DNA of 64,000 bases from Cyanophora paradoxa. Taxonomy: Eukaryota > Glaucocystophyceae > Cyanophorales > Cyanophoraceae. The position numbers and the translations under genes are program-made. The notes under the pieces are model-generated. The model was not told where the DNA came from. It ran no database searches and was given only the letters and a program-made list of their open reading frames with translations. This document shows positions 39,384-50,433 of the stretch, in pieces; the first letter of the stretch is position 1; each line of letters starts with the position of its first letter. Location: positions 62,001 to 126,000 of the forward strand of contig QPMI01000162.1 of the NCBI GenBank assembly GCA_004431415.1, read 5' to 3'.

Positions 39384-40821
39384 ATGCGCCTGGTCTTCGT
39401 CTCGGACACGCACAACAGGCACAAAGATATCCGCATCCCTGCAGGGGATGTGCTCGTGCACTGTGGTGCGCGGCGCCCGTTGAAACTTCCCGGCCCCCGC
39501 GCCGCGGCCGCGCCGATCTTGATCTGACGCCGGGAGCGTGCTGTGCGGGCGCAGGTGACTGGAGCGAGACAGGGAGCGAGAATGAAGGTGTGAGCCTGAG
39601 CCGGAGCGCCCGCATTGAGTCCGGTCGTTTTCATGCGCACCGGCTGCGATGAAGAGCGGCTAGCGAGGCCGCTGCGCCTGCGCCGCAGGGCGCTGACGCG
39701 CTCGCGCGCAGTTCGGGATTTCGCGGCGTGGCTGAGGGAGCAGCCCTTCGTGCACAAGGTCCTCATCGCCGGTGCGCTTTCCCGCCGCGCGCCGCGCCTC
39801 GCGCCCACGCGGCCCCGGGGCCAGGCAACCACGACGCGACCTTCGACCAGGCCTGGTACGAGCGGAACTGGCGCCAGTTCAAAACGAAGCGCCCCGCTGA
39901 CTCTCGCGCACTGAAGGTCCGTCCCGTCCGACCCGGCCGAGGCCATCGCCGCCCTCCGCAATCGCCCTCGCGTCGTCCACAGCGTACCCGTCTTCGCCGT
40001 CTCGCTGTGCCTCTCGTTCCTTGACCCGAATCCCCCGGCAGAATCTCCTACCCCAGTCCGCCGTCTACCTCCAGGACGGCTTCTGCGACGTGGCCGGGCT
40101 CCGCTTTTACGGTAGCCCCCACTGCCACACTCGCTGGAACAACGTGTACGTACCCCTGCACCCTCGGCGCGGTACCCCCTCATACCCCTCCATGGCCAGG
40201 GCCTTCACGACGAAGCAGGAGCCGAGCGCCTGCTCCGGAGGCCTGCGGCGTGCGCCCGGACCCGGAACGCCCGTCAATCGCGTACCCCCCCGGGGCCGAC
40301 ACGGGGGCGGCAGGCCTGCACGAGGCGCTGGCGGAGGGGCGGCAGCCCGACGCGCTCCTCGTCCACGGCCCGCCCGCCGGCGTCCTCGACAAGGCGGGCC
40401 CCGTACCCCCTTTCTGACCGCGTACCCCCGTTGACCCGCTGTTGCAGAGCTTTGACGGGAAGCAGTGCGGCTGCCGCCACCTGCGTACCCTCCTCGACAG
40501 CGGCGCGCTGCGCCCGAAGCTCGTCGCTTCGGGGCACATCCACGTGCGAGCCTCTTCCCTTGTGCCCCTCCTCGTCCCCACGGTCCCCTGCAGGAGGGGT
40601 ACGGGTACACGCAGCTGGAGCTCCCGGGCGAAGAGGGGGGTACGGCGCTGGCGCTAAACGCGTCGAGCTGCACGCTGGACTACAAGCCGGTCAACGCCCC
40701 CGTGGTCGTCGACTGGGCCGCCGGCGGCCCGCGCGTGGTGGAGGGCGGGCGGCCCGTCGCCGGCGGGCGGGTGCAGCTGAAAGGCCCGCCAGCTTCGACC
40801 CAGCAGGAGCCGGCGCCTTAG
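39384..40821 (+). CDS. Calcineurin-like metallophosphoesterase (MPPED type), copy 1
   Basis: Start ATG 39384. The MPPED metal-binding motifs appear in order over several exons: SDTHN (MRLVFVSDTHNRH), GDVLVHCG, GNHDATFD, RFYGSPHCH and SGHIHV, with an EGYGYTQLEL strand after the last. Intervening exons read VRDFAAWLREQPFVHKVLIA, GRQPDALLVHGPPAGVLDK and CGCRHLRTLLDSGALRPK. Members hydrolyse phosphodiesters or cyclic nucleotides with two metal ions. It ends QLKGPPASTQQEPAP with TAG at 40819-40821. Introns are short and C-rich, and one is GC-AG (40394-40447). A close paralogue lies tail-to-tail at 41066-42709. Confidence 0.85.
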
Positions 40822-41065
40822 AATCGGCTGCTCGACTGCTTGACCGAATTGGCGCTATCGCGAGGCGCGATTCGAGTTCGCGCCCACCGCTTCGTTCCAC
40901 GTGCTTGATGTGTTAATACTTCTATGATACATGACATTAGATCTGCTTTTTATACTAAAAGATAACATCAGTCACGGAGTGGGAGCCGAGGCCTAGGAAC
41001 CCGCCGCAGCAGCTGGGAAACCCGCCGCAGCAGCTGGGCCTCAGGGGCCCTAAATATAGCTATGG
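40822..41065. other. Spacer at the centre of the inverted duplication
   Basis: Separates the 3' ends of the two phosphoesterase genes. It contains a short duplicated segment (CCGCCGCAGCAGCTGGG, at 41001 and 41022). No gene seen. Confidence 0.6.
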
Positions 41066-42709
41066 CTAGGCCTCCTGGAAGTCGAACGCGGGGTCCAGCT
41101 CCGAAGGCTCGCTGAGCAGGGGTAGGCTGGCGACGGGAAGGGGCCCCCGGCCCCTCGTCGCGTCGCCCCCGCCCGAGACCACCGCCGGCCCGCCCGCGCC
41201 CCACTCCACGACCACGGGCTCGTTCAGGGGCCCCCACACCGTCACGGGCACCGACGAGGCGTTTACCGCCAGCGCCAGCGCGTCGGCGTCGGCGTCGTAC
41301 CCCTCCGGGACCTCCGGCGGGGGCGGCGGCAGGCGGAGAGCCAAGTGGCCGTACCCCTCCTGCGAGGGACCGTGGGGACGAGAGGGGGTAGAGGGGAAGA
41401 AGCTCGCACGTGGATGTGCCCCGAAGCGACGAGCTTCGGGCGCAGCCCGCCGCTGTCGAGGAGGGTACGCAGGTGGCGGCAGCCGCCCCGGACGCCTCGA
41501 ATGGACTGGGGGAGGAAAGTCAAATGCGCGTTGGGGGTACGCGGTCAGAAGGGGGGTACGGGGCGCGCTTTGTCGAGGACGCCGGCGGGCGGGCCGTGGA
41601 CGAGGAGCGCGTCGGGCTGCCGCCCCTCCGCCAGCGCCTCGTGCAGGCCTGCCGCCCCCGTGTCGGCCCCGGGGGGGTACGCGATTGACGGGCGTTCCGG
41701 GTCCGGGCGCACGCCGCAGGCCTCCGGAGCAGGCCCCCTGCTCCTGCTTCGTCGTGAAGGCCCTGGCCATGGAGGGGTATGAGGGGTTACCGCGACGGGG
41801 GCGCAGGGGTACGAACATGTTGTTGTACTTTGAGTGGCAGTGGGGGCTACCGTAAAAGCGGAGCCCCGCCACGTCGCAGAAGGCATCCTCGAGGTAGGTG
41901 CAGACCCCGTTGAAGAGCTGCTATCGTGGGTTCGAATCCGGGCGAGCCCTTTTCTAAAGGGCCCCGCACGGAATGGAAGACAACGCGGTAATCGGCGAAG
42001 TCGTCGCTCTCGCCGAGGCGGTGCAGGTTCGCGGAGACCGACCTGGATGGGTTATCGGGATCGGCGCGACGGGGCTTGAGCGCGACACGAGGCGGGGCCT
42101 GCGTGCGATCAGTCAGCGGGGCTCAAGTTTGAAAGCGGGCTCAGAGCACGGCGCACCCGGCGCAGACCGATGCGGGGCAAATGTTGCGTCGTGGTTGCCT
42201 GGCCGTGGGTCCGCGTGGGCGAGAGGCGCGGCGTGCGGCGGGAAAGCGCACCGGCGATGAGGACCTTGTGCGCGAAGGGCTGCTCCCTCAGCCACGCCGC
42301 AAAGTCCCGAACTGTGCGCAAGCGCGTCATTGATTAGTGCCCTGCGGCGCAGGCGCAGCGGCCTCCGACTTGGCCCTAAGGCTGGCCACTCTTCATCGCA
42401 GCCGGTGCGTATGAAACGACGGCGCCCTGGGCGATGCGGGCGCGCTCTCTGCTCATCGGTGCGAGAGCAGCCAAGGGCACCTTCTTCTTTGGTGCCTAGC
42501 TCGGTGAAGTCACCTGCGCCCGCGCGCGACGGCGATCAGGTGCATGTCAATCGAGTCCCTCGGCCTCGAGCCCGGCGCTTCGCCCGCGCGCTAACCGCGC
42601 GCCGGCACACCTCAAGCGCATACGCACCGCAGTGCACCAGGACGTCGCCTGCGGGGAGCTGCAGCTGTCCGTGAAGGTTGTGCGTGTCCGAAACGAGGAC
42701 CAGACGCAT
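41066..42709 (-). CDS. Calcineurin-like metallophosphoesterase (MPPED type), copy 2
   Basis: Inverted paralogue of the 39384-40821 gene. ATG 42707-42709, MRLVLVSDTHNLHG, then GDVLVHCG, VRDFAAWLREQPFAHKVLIA, GNHDATF, DAFCDVAGLRFYGSPHCH, HGPPAGVLDK, CGCRHLRTLLDSGGLRPK and SGHIHV, so all metal ligands are kept. Its 3' half and the introns there are nearly identical to copy 1, while the exons after GNHDATF (APHRSAPGAP against DQAWYERNW) and the C-terminus (ELDPAFDFQEA) differ. Stop TAG 41066-41068. The intron near 41890-41945 holds a tRNA-like GGGTTCGAATCC box followed by TTTT. Both copies look functional. Confidence 0.82.
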
Positions 42710-43022
42710 CGCAGCCTGCCGGGCTGGCGGGGGCTGCAAGAGCACCGGCTTCAACGGCCAGCCGCCGAGCAGCGCTCTCCAGGGAAGCCAGTAGATGCAG
42801 AAGGCGCAGTGATTAGACTGTACCCGTCTCGTGAGAACGCAGCTGAAAGCTGGCGAGGAATTTGAAGCTGGCGCGGGCGGGCCTCGCGCGTGTTCTCCGT
42901 GCGGGCCTTCGGGCGCACGCGACCGCGCGGCCCCTGAGCGTCAGCGCAAGTGGAGAAGTCGACGGCGCCCTGATGGCCACTGGCTACCACGAGCGCACGA
43001 AGCATGCGTTCGGCAGGTGAGC
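42710..43022. promoter_or_regulatory. Shared divergent promoter region
   Basis: A gap of 313 bases between the start codons of the minus-strand phosphoesterase and the plus-strand nitroreductase. An in-frame extension of the latter to 42831 exists but its composition is not protein-like. No defined element seen. Confidence 0.35.
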
Positions 43023-46000
43023 ATGCCGCGGCGTACGGACGCGTCGCGTACGGACGGGCCGCGCAGGTTCGCGCCGGGACCGGGCCGCATGGACTGGGCG
43101 ACGCAGCCGAGCCCGTACCGGTCCTTCGAGGGGGCCGAGCAGGTCAGAGCGGAGCGCATGGGCTTGCCTTTCCCCGCGAACGCCGCGGCGCAGGTCCCGC
43201 TCGCCTTCCCCGCCCGCGACACGACCCCGCCGTACCACTGGATGTACGAGGCGCGTCCGCCTCGTCGCGCTGCGGATACTCGATCGTGATCTCGGCTTGA
43301 TCGCGCCGGCGGCAGGGAGGAGTGGAGCCGGCGCCCCTGACGGCGGCGTCGCTCTCCTCGCTCCTGTACTACAGCATGGCGCTGGCGGCGGAGAAGCGGG
43401 CGGGGGGGGACGCCTGGCAGCTGCGCGTCAACCCTTCCTCGGGGAATCTTCACCCTACCGAGGCGCGCCCCGAGGCGGGGCGCGAGCGGCGTCGCCCCGC
43501 GCGCGCTCACAGGCGCCCGCGCCGCCGCGCAGTGCTACGTCCTCGTACCCCCCCTCGAGGGGGTGGGGAAGGAGCCCGGAGTGTACCACTACGCTCCCGC
43601 CACGCACGCCCTGGAGCGGCGCGCCGCCGTACCCCTGGAGCGCTGGGCCCCTCACTTCGGTGCGGACCGGAAAGCTCACATGTACCCCTCCATGCCGGTT
43701 ACTGACGCCGGTGCACCGTAGGCCCCTCGGGCCTGCCCTCCGGCGCGTTTCTCGTCGGGCTATCCTCCATCTACTGGCGCGAGGCCTGGAAATACGGCGA
43801 GAGGTGCGTACCCCCCCCCTCTCCGCGGGGCGTTCCGTGTACTCCCTCCGCCGACGGGGGTACGGGTAGGGCGTACCGGTACTGCAACCACGACACCGGG
43901 CACGCGCTCGCCGCCCTGCGGCTCTCCGCTGGGATGCTGGCGCGCCGTACCCCACCCACCCGCACCGTGTACCCCTCCCCGACGGCCTCTTTTCGCAGGG
44001 CTGGGGCCTCCGAGTACTCGGTTCGCTTTTGGACGACGACGTCGCCTCGGCGCTGGGCACTGACAGGGCCCGCGACTTCCGGTACCCCTCCCTTCCCCCC
44101 TTCCCGCCCCAAAGCCCGAGGGGTCCCCGGCGGGTGCAGAGAGCACGAGCGGGAGGAGCCGGAGCTGCTGGCGGTGGTGTACCCCTCCGGCCCGCCCGAG
44201 CCGGACCTGGGGCGGTTCGCGCGGGAGGACGCGGCGGCGGCGGGGCTGGCGGAGGACGCGCGGGCGGAGGGGCGCTGGGCCGGCGCCGCGAACGAGCTCA
44301 CGCGGCCCGGCGGGCACCACCCCTGGCCGGCCATCGACGTGCGCACCCGACCCGCCCGCCCGCCCGCCCGCGCGCCCCGCGGCCGCCGTCCGAGCCCTTC
44401 GACTCCGTCCCAGATCGTCGCCGACGCGTGTCGCAAGCCTCGGACGGCGCCGCTCGCCCCGCCGCCCGGCCCCGCCGAGCCCTCTCGTGGCCTGCACGCC
44501 CCGCCGGGCGTCTCCGCCGGCCACATCGCCCGCACGCGGAGGCGAGCCCCCCGCCCCGCCCCCGCCAGCGCCCTTCCCTTCTCCGCCCTTCGCCGACCCT
44601 GCGCCGGGGCGCGGCCGGCCTCAGGTCGGTGTGGCGTATGGACAAGCGGACCTCAATGCCAGCCCCCGCCTTCTTTGCGTGCCTCGCCCGCACCGTCCCG
44701 GGTGCCCTCGTCCGCCGGCCCCCCTTCGACGCCCAGGTACGTGGGGCCGCCCTTTCGGCCCCGCCTGCCCCCACTGACTCACGACGGGGCGCAGCTGGGG
44801 GCCTGGCCGGTGCTTGTACCCCTCCTCATCGTCTTCGTCCACCGCGTCGACGGCATCCCCTCCGGTACCCCCTTCTCACCCCCCCCCCCCCCCGGCGGGG
44901 TGTACGTTAAAGCCTACCCCTTTCCCTTCAGGCCTGTACGCCCTTCTCCGGGACCCCGCGTACGAGGAGGCGGTACGCCGTAACCCCGTCCTCGCGATCG
45001 CGGTACCCCCGCAGACAGCCGGACCGCCGGCAGGCCCGAGGGCTGCTTCGCCCCACCGATTTCGTCCGGCGGCACCTCGGAAGGGTACAGGGATCCCCCG
45101 CCCTTCCCTGTACCCCGCCCTAAAGCCCCATTTCAGGATGAGTTCGAGTGGACTCCGGTGGAGGGGGCGGCCGCGGCCGGAGCGCCCCTCTTCCGCCTCG
45201 CAGCCGCCAACTTTGAGGCCGTCTCCGAGCGGGTACCCCCCTTGCCCTCCGATCCCCAGGGCCTTGCACTCGTACCCCTCCCCTTCCTCAACCCCCCCTC
45301 CCCTTCAGGTAAGCTGCGACCAGGACATCGCCTCCGACGGCTGCTTTTCCCTCGGTACCCCCGCCCACTGCCCCCCCTACCCTTCCCCCCCCCCCCCCTC
45401 GCCGGCACCCGAGCGCGCCGCAGGGATGCTGGCGCGGCTCGCCCCCGCCCTGCGCGAGATAGGGGTACACGCCTACCGCCTTCTCTTCTGGGAGGCCGGC
45501 GCCGTGGGGCAGGCGTGCCCGTACCCCCTGCGAGCCCCCCCTCCACGTGATCGCACCCTCACGGGGGAGCGCGATCGGTATCAGGTTCTGTACCTCGAAG
45601 CCGAGGCGGCGGGTCTGCGGGGTACGGGGATGGTGCGCCCCCGAGCTCTCCACTCCTTCTCTGGATCTAGATCTAGATCTGCAGTCCTAGACCCACGGCC
45701 TCTGAATCTCTTTGAATTCCGTAAATCTCTCAGGGATGCTACTTCGATGACCCGGTCCACGGGGTACGCCTTTTCATGCAGGTTGCTTGGTCGCGCCCAG
45801 GCCTTGGCCCCCTTCAGCTATAGCTCACGGCCGGTACCCCGGTGCCCTTCCCCTTTCTCAGGTCTTCGGCGTTAGGGGGGACGGCTTGCAGAGCGTGTAT
45901 CACTTTGCAGGTGCTCATGATCATGATCACCTCGGCACTGCTAGTTTTGGCTCCGAGCTCGAGGCCGCGGGCGGCGCCACAATACAATCGTTGAACCGCG

Positions 46001-46188
46001 CCCCATTAAATATTCGAATTCCGTGCGCGCAGTGGGAGCAGGCGAGACGGACAGCCGCCTCCAGACGTCGGATCCGTACCGCTCGCTCCGTGCTGGGCGG
46101 TAATGTATACATACGTATACGTGACTTTCACTTCGTAATTTATTTAAACTATGGGGAGCTCCACCCGATTTTTAGATCATATGCATGA
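43023..46188 (+). CDS. Two-domain SagB/ThcOx-type nitroreductase
   Basis: ATG 43023; the recognisable start is MDWATQPSPYRSFEGAEQVR. Key blocks are LSSLLYYSMALAAEKRAGG, LRVNPSSGNLHPTEA (FMN-site RVNPSSGNLHPTE), GLSSIYWREAWKYGER, YRYCNHDTGHALAALRLSAG, LLAVVYPSGPPEP and FFACLARTVPGALVRRPPF. A second domain follows with VSCDQDIASDGCFSLG, YRLLFWEAGAVGQ, VLYLEAEAAGLRGTGM and GLQSVYHFAG. The double nitroreductase fold binds FMN and does oxidation or reduction of unknown substrates; it is common in bacteria and scattered in algae. Many introns carry GTACCCC near their borders. The end is uncertain: homologues stop soon after QSVYHF (about 45912), but the frame stays open to 46188. Confidence 0.85.
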
Positions 46189-47606
46189 GCCGCCGCGGGG
46201 CTAGCACTGCAGCGCTAGCTGAGCTCGTGAGGGCCCAGGCCGGGTCCGGGGGGCCGGGAGGGGGGAGGGAGGGGGGGGGAGGGGGGAGGGGGGGGAGGGG
46301 CGGGAGAGAAAGAGCCTCGAGCTCGAGTACTAGTCACTGATCATGAGCCTCGGAGCTCGAGTTCGAAGCGCTAGCGAAGGCCTATATATAGCTAAGGGAA
46401 GCGTACGCGTTCCGGGATCCGGATGCATTAATACTAATATTACCATTTTAATTTGTCAGATCTAGAGGGCCCCGGCCCGGCCGCGGGGGCCGGCCCGCGG
46501 GATCCGAGCACCGAGCTCGAGCGTGCCGCAGTGCGCGTGCGCATGCGGCGCCCCCCGCGCGCCGCGGCGCGGCCGGCGCCGGCGCAACTAGTACCGCAGT
46601 ACTGTTAACGTTGAGTCAGCTGCAGTGTTGACTCGCGATATATCGATCGAGCTCACTGAGCGAGTCAGCTGCAGTGAACGGCGCGCGGAACGCGCGGCCG
46701 CGGGGCCGGGGGCCCGCGCTGCAGCTGGGCCGCCAGGTTCAGGGAGCTCGATCGCGGCCGCGGAGGACCCCGCGGCCGGGCCGCGGTGCACGTGGCCTAG
46801 GGGAAGGATCACCGGGCGGTAGCTCGGTACCCGGTAGTCCACCCGCTGTCCGGGCCCGGGTACCGCACATACATGCGCCGATCTGCATATATATATACAT
46901 GCACCGAATGCCACCGAATGGCACCGATCGATCGATCCGCCGGCGACCGGCTAGCCAATGGTACGCGAGCGGCCAAAAAGCGCGGCGAATTAGAATGCGA
47001 TTCCTGAGTTCCCGGAGGTTTTTGATTAAATCCGCGATATTCGATACCTTTTGGGGATACCGGTACGTCCCTTTTTTTCTGCCGTTCGCTTCTCCCCCCC
47101 AAGGAATTGACATGCGTGTGCTTCTTGTACGCCGGTGCGTAGCGCCTAGCTGCCTTAGCCTGCCTAGCAGCTAGCTAGCGTATACCAGCAGTCTAATTAC
47201 CAGCAGCAGCGCCATCAGCAGCAGCAAGAACGTGGGCGCGTGCTCGTGGTCTAGACGGCGCCCCTCCGCAGACGCCGCCAGCTGCACTCCGCCTGTGGTG
47301 CCAGTTCTCCTTAGTCTCCGAATCAGTGTCAGCTTTTCGGCGAGACTCCAGCTGCAGCTTGCAGCAAGCGCGCAGCGAGACTTGATTCTCAAACCGTGAG
47401 AGTCGGTCACATCCCTCCTCGCTTGCGGCGCTGGCGGGGCGGGTGTGCGAAATGCGATGGGCGAGCCGGAGGGGAAGCATTCCCGGCGAAGTAGCAGCGG
47501 CAGCGAGAAGGTTGGCAGCACCAGCGAGAAGGAGACACAAGTGCGTGAAGAGCCGCCGCGCATCGACCCCGCAAGCTCATGACCCAACCCCGCCGCGCAG
47601 ATCGAA
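46189..47606. other. Intergenic region
   Basis: A purine tract of G with single A interruptions spans about 46255-46302. ATATATATA and GATCGATCGATC runs occur near 46890-46937. A minus-strand frame over 47171-47653 is open but its composition looks like a shadow of the neighbouring first exon. No gene supported. Confidence 0.45.
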
Positions 47607-50391
47607 ATGATCATCAAAACGGTGTCCACGCAGGGTTCAGCGGCCATCCGCATGTCCTACAGCTCGCATGCCACGGGCCCCGCTGGCGACATCGATGCAC
47701 CGACCGCCGTCACGGAAGGCCTCCGGGCGGCGGAGGCGGCAGCGGCGGTCATGGCAGGCGCGCCGTCGCGCTCCGGGGATATCCCCTCGAGACCGTCGAT
47801 CAAGCGGCGGCGGGCGACGCTCGCCGACCTGCCGGCCGCGCACAGCGAGTGCGCTTGCCCGCCCCGCGCGCGGCGCCGCGGAGCGCGCCGGCGAGCCGCG
47901 CGCGCAGGTCGATGCGGCGGGCGATGCTGGACGACGAGGGGGCGGCCCCGATCGAGAGCAAGGCGCTGGGCACGCGCCTGAGCTTCTCGGACGGATCGCT
48001 CGAGGACCGGTACCGCGTGTGGCGCGGGGCGACCTCCATGCAGCACGGCTGCTACGCCGCGATCTTCTGGACGGCCTGCTGGATCGCCGGCGTGGCGGCG
48101 CGCCACGCGCTCTACGGCCCGCGCCTCACCTCGCTCGTCCCGGCGGTGGTCGTCTGCGTCATCCTCGCCGTCTTCTCTGCGGCGCTCGTCCTTGGCACGA
48201 TCTTCGGATCCCGCTTTATCCGCCACAGCTGGCAGGCGCGCCCCTGCGCCGCCCGCCCCCCGCCCCCCGCCCGGCGCCCTCGCCCGCTCGCGCCGGCCTG
48301 AGCGCGGCGCGCGCGCCGCCCCGCAGGCGACCGCCCAGGGCCTCCTCTTCGTCTCCGTGGCTGTCGTTAACTACCTCTCGATTCACGAGCCCGAAACCAA
48401 GTACCCCCTCGTCTTCTGCGTCGTGCGCGCCGCCCGCCGCCGCCCGCCGGCCCGCCGGCCGGCCGGCCGGCCCGCCTGCCCCGTCCGCGCCGACCGGACG
48501 GCCGCGCCCCAGATCACGAACCTGACGGTGAACCTGGCCACGCTGTCGTTCGCGCTGCCGACGGGGAACGTGGCGATGCTCTCGGGCGCCTCGGCCGCCG
48601 TCCTGGCGCTCCAGGGCGCCCTTATCGAGGAGATCCGCTACAGGTGCCGCCGCCGCCGCCGCTCCGGGAGCCTGCGGGGCCCTAGGGATGTGACGACGCG
48701 GCGGGCGGCAGCATGGTGACGTGGATCGCCGTCGCGATGCTCATCATCAACCTCTGCACCTGGTGCGCCCCGCCCCGCCCCGTCTGCCGCCGGCTCGGGG
48801 CAGAAGCAAGCGTGGCGGCGGGCTGCAAAGAGCTGTGTCGAAGGAAGCGCCGCTAGAGTCACTTCGGGGGGCGGGCCGGGATGGGCCCGGGGGAAGCAAG
48901 CGAGCGAGCTGGCTGCGGCTGACCCCTTCGGGGGCCAGGACGTATGCGTCGGTGCAGCTTGAGCGCTGGAAGCGGTCGGAGTACCGGCGGGCGGACCTCT
49001 ACTCGCACCGCGTCCGCCAGGAGGCCGCCCGCTCCGAGCAGCTCGCCCGCGAGCTCAGGGCGCGCCCCGCCCCCGCCCCCGCCCCGCGATGCTCCGTGAT
49101 GCTCTAGGCCCCGCCCCGCCTCGAGATTCCATAGAGACTCTAGGCCCCGCTTCGCGCCACTCCCCTCCGCCCGCCCGTCCAGGCCCCGCCGCGCTTCTTT
49201 CCCGCGCCGCGCCTCGCCTGTCCGCCGCACCGCGCTCACGTCGCGCGTGCGCAGGAGCTGCGGGAGCAGCGGGAGCGGGAGCGGGCGGAGGCGGCGGAGG
49301 AGAAGCGCAAGAAGTCCTCCTTCGTCATCTCCCAGCCCATCGAGGTGCGCGCAGGCGGGGGGCCGGGCGGGCGGGCCGGCGGGCGGGCCGGCGGGCGGGC
49401 GGGCGGGCGGGCGGGCGGGCGGGCGGGCGGGCGGGCGGGCGGGCGGGCCGCCCCTCGGGCACCCCTCACTGGACGGCCGGGGCAGCGCGTGGTGGCGTCG
49501 GTGCAGACGCTGAAGGAGCGGGCGGAGGAGGACGGGCGCGCCGAGGACCAGCGCCTCCTCGACGAACTCCTCGAGACCGGTGCGCCCGCCCGCCCGCTGT
49601 CCGCAGTCCGCAGTCCGCGGTCCGGTCCGGTCCGGTCCGGCCCGGTCGGTCCGGTCCGGTCCGGTCCGGGAGAGGGAGGCGGCAGGCCGTCTAGAGCGAT
49701 GCCCTTAGACACGGCACGGGCCGGGGCTGCTCTGCTCTGCTATGCTCTGCTGCCGATGGACGACCCAGGCTGCTGCTCTGCTCTGCTCTAGGGGTTGGGG
49801 GGCTTGGGGCTTGGGGCCCCCCGAGGCCTCTCCCCGCTGTCTAAATCCCGCGGGGCGCAGTGAGCGCGACGGCCAACCTTTTCGTGCCGGAGCTGGCGCG
49901 CACCTCGGCCGACGCCGACGACCCCCTCCTCGCCTCCTGGCTCCAGCTCGAGGTGCCCGCCTGCCGTCGCGGACGAGCTTGTACCCCCGCGCCTCGCGCC
50001 GCGCGCCTCACTTCGTTCGCCTTAGCTCTCGCCGACGACGCGGCGGCTGAGGAACGCCTCCTTCCGGTCCAACCTCCCCAGCACCTTCGGCGACATGTCC
50101 TTCCGGTGCGGCCTCCTTCTTCTTCGGTTTTGACGCGGCCCGGCCGCCCGCCCGCCCCTCGAGATCTGACCGACGCCACCGACCGGCTCTCGCCCCCTTC
50201 TTCCTTCCTTCCTTCCTACGCGCAGGCGCCGGGAGTCGGCGCTGCTGACGATGGGCCGCCGCTCCTCGCGCCGCTTCTCCGCCGCGCCCAACGCCCTCGC
50301 TTCGTTCCGCCTGCCCCCCAGGTGCCAGCGAGCCGAACGACAGCGCGCGCAGTCGCGCTGACGGACGCCCTGGGGGGCGGCAGCTCGGAAA

Positions 50392-50433
<42 letters not shown>

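Noticed and set aside
41900-41960. A complete tRNA gene at the GGGTTCGAATCC box
   Set aside because: No 5' acceptor strand complementary to CGAGCCC and no anticodon or D arm precede it.
47171-47653. 160-codon minus-strand frame with hydrophobic ends
   Set aside because: It overlaps the first exon of the phosphodiesterase on the other strand and has no recognisable family or support.
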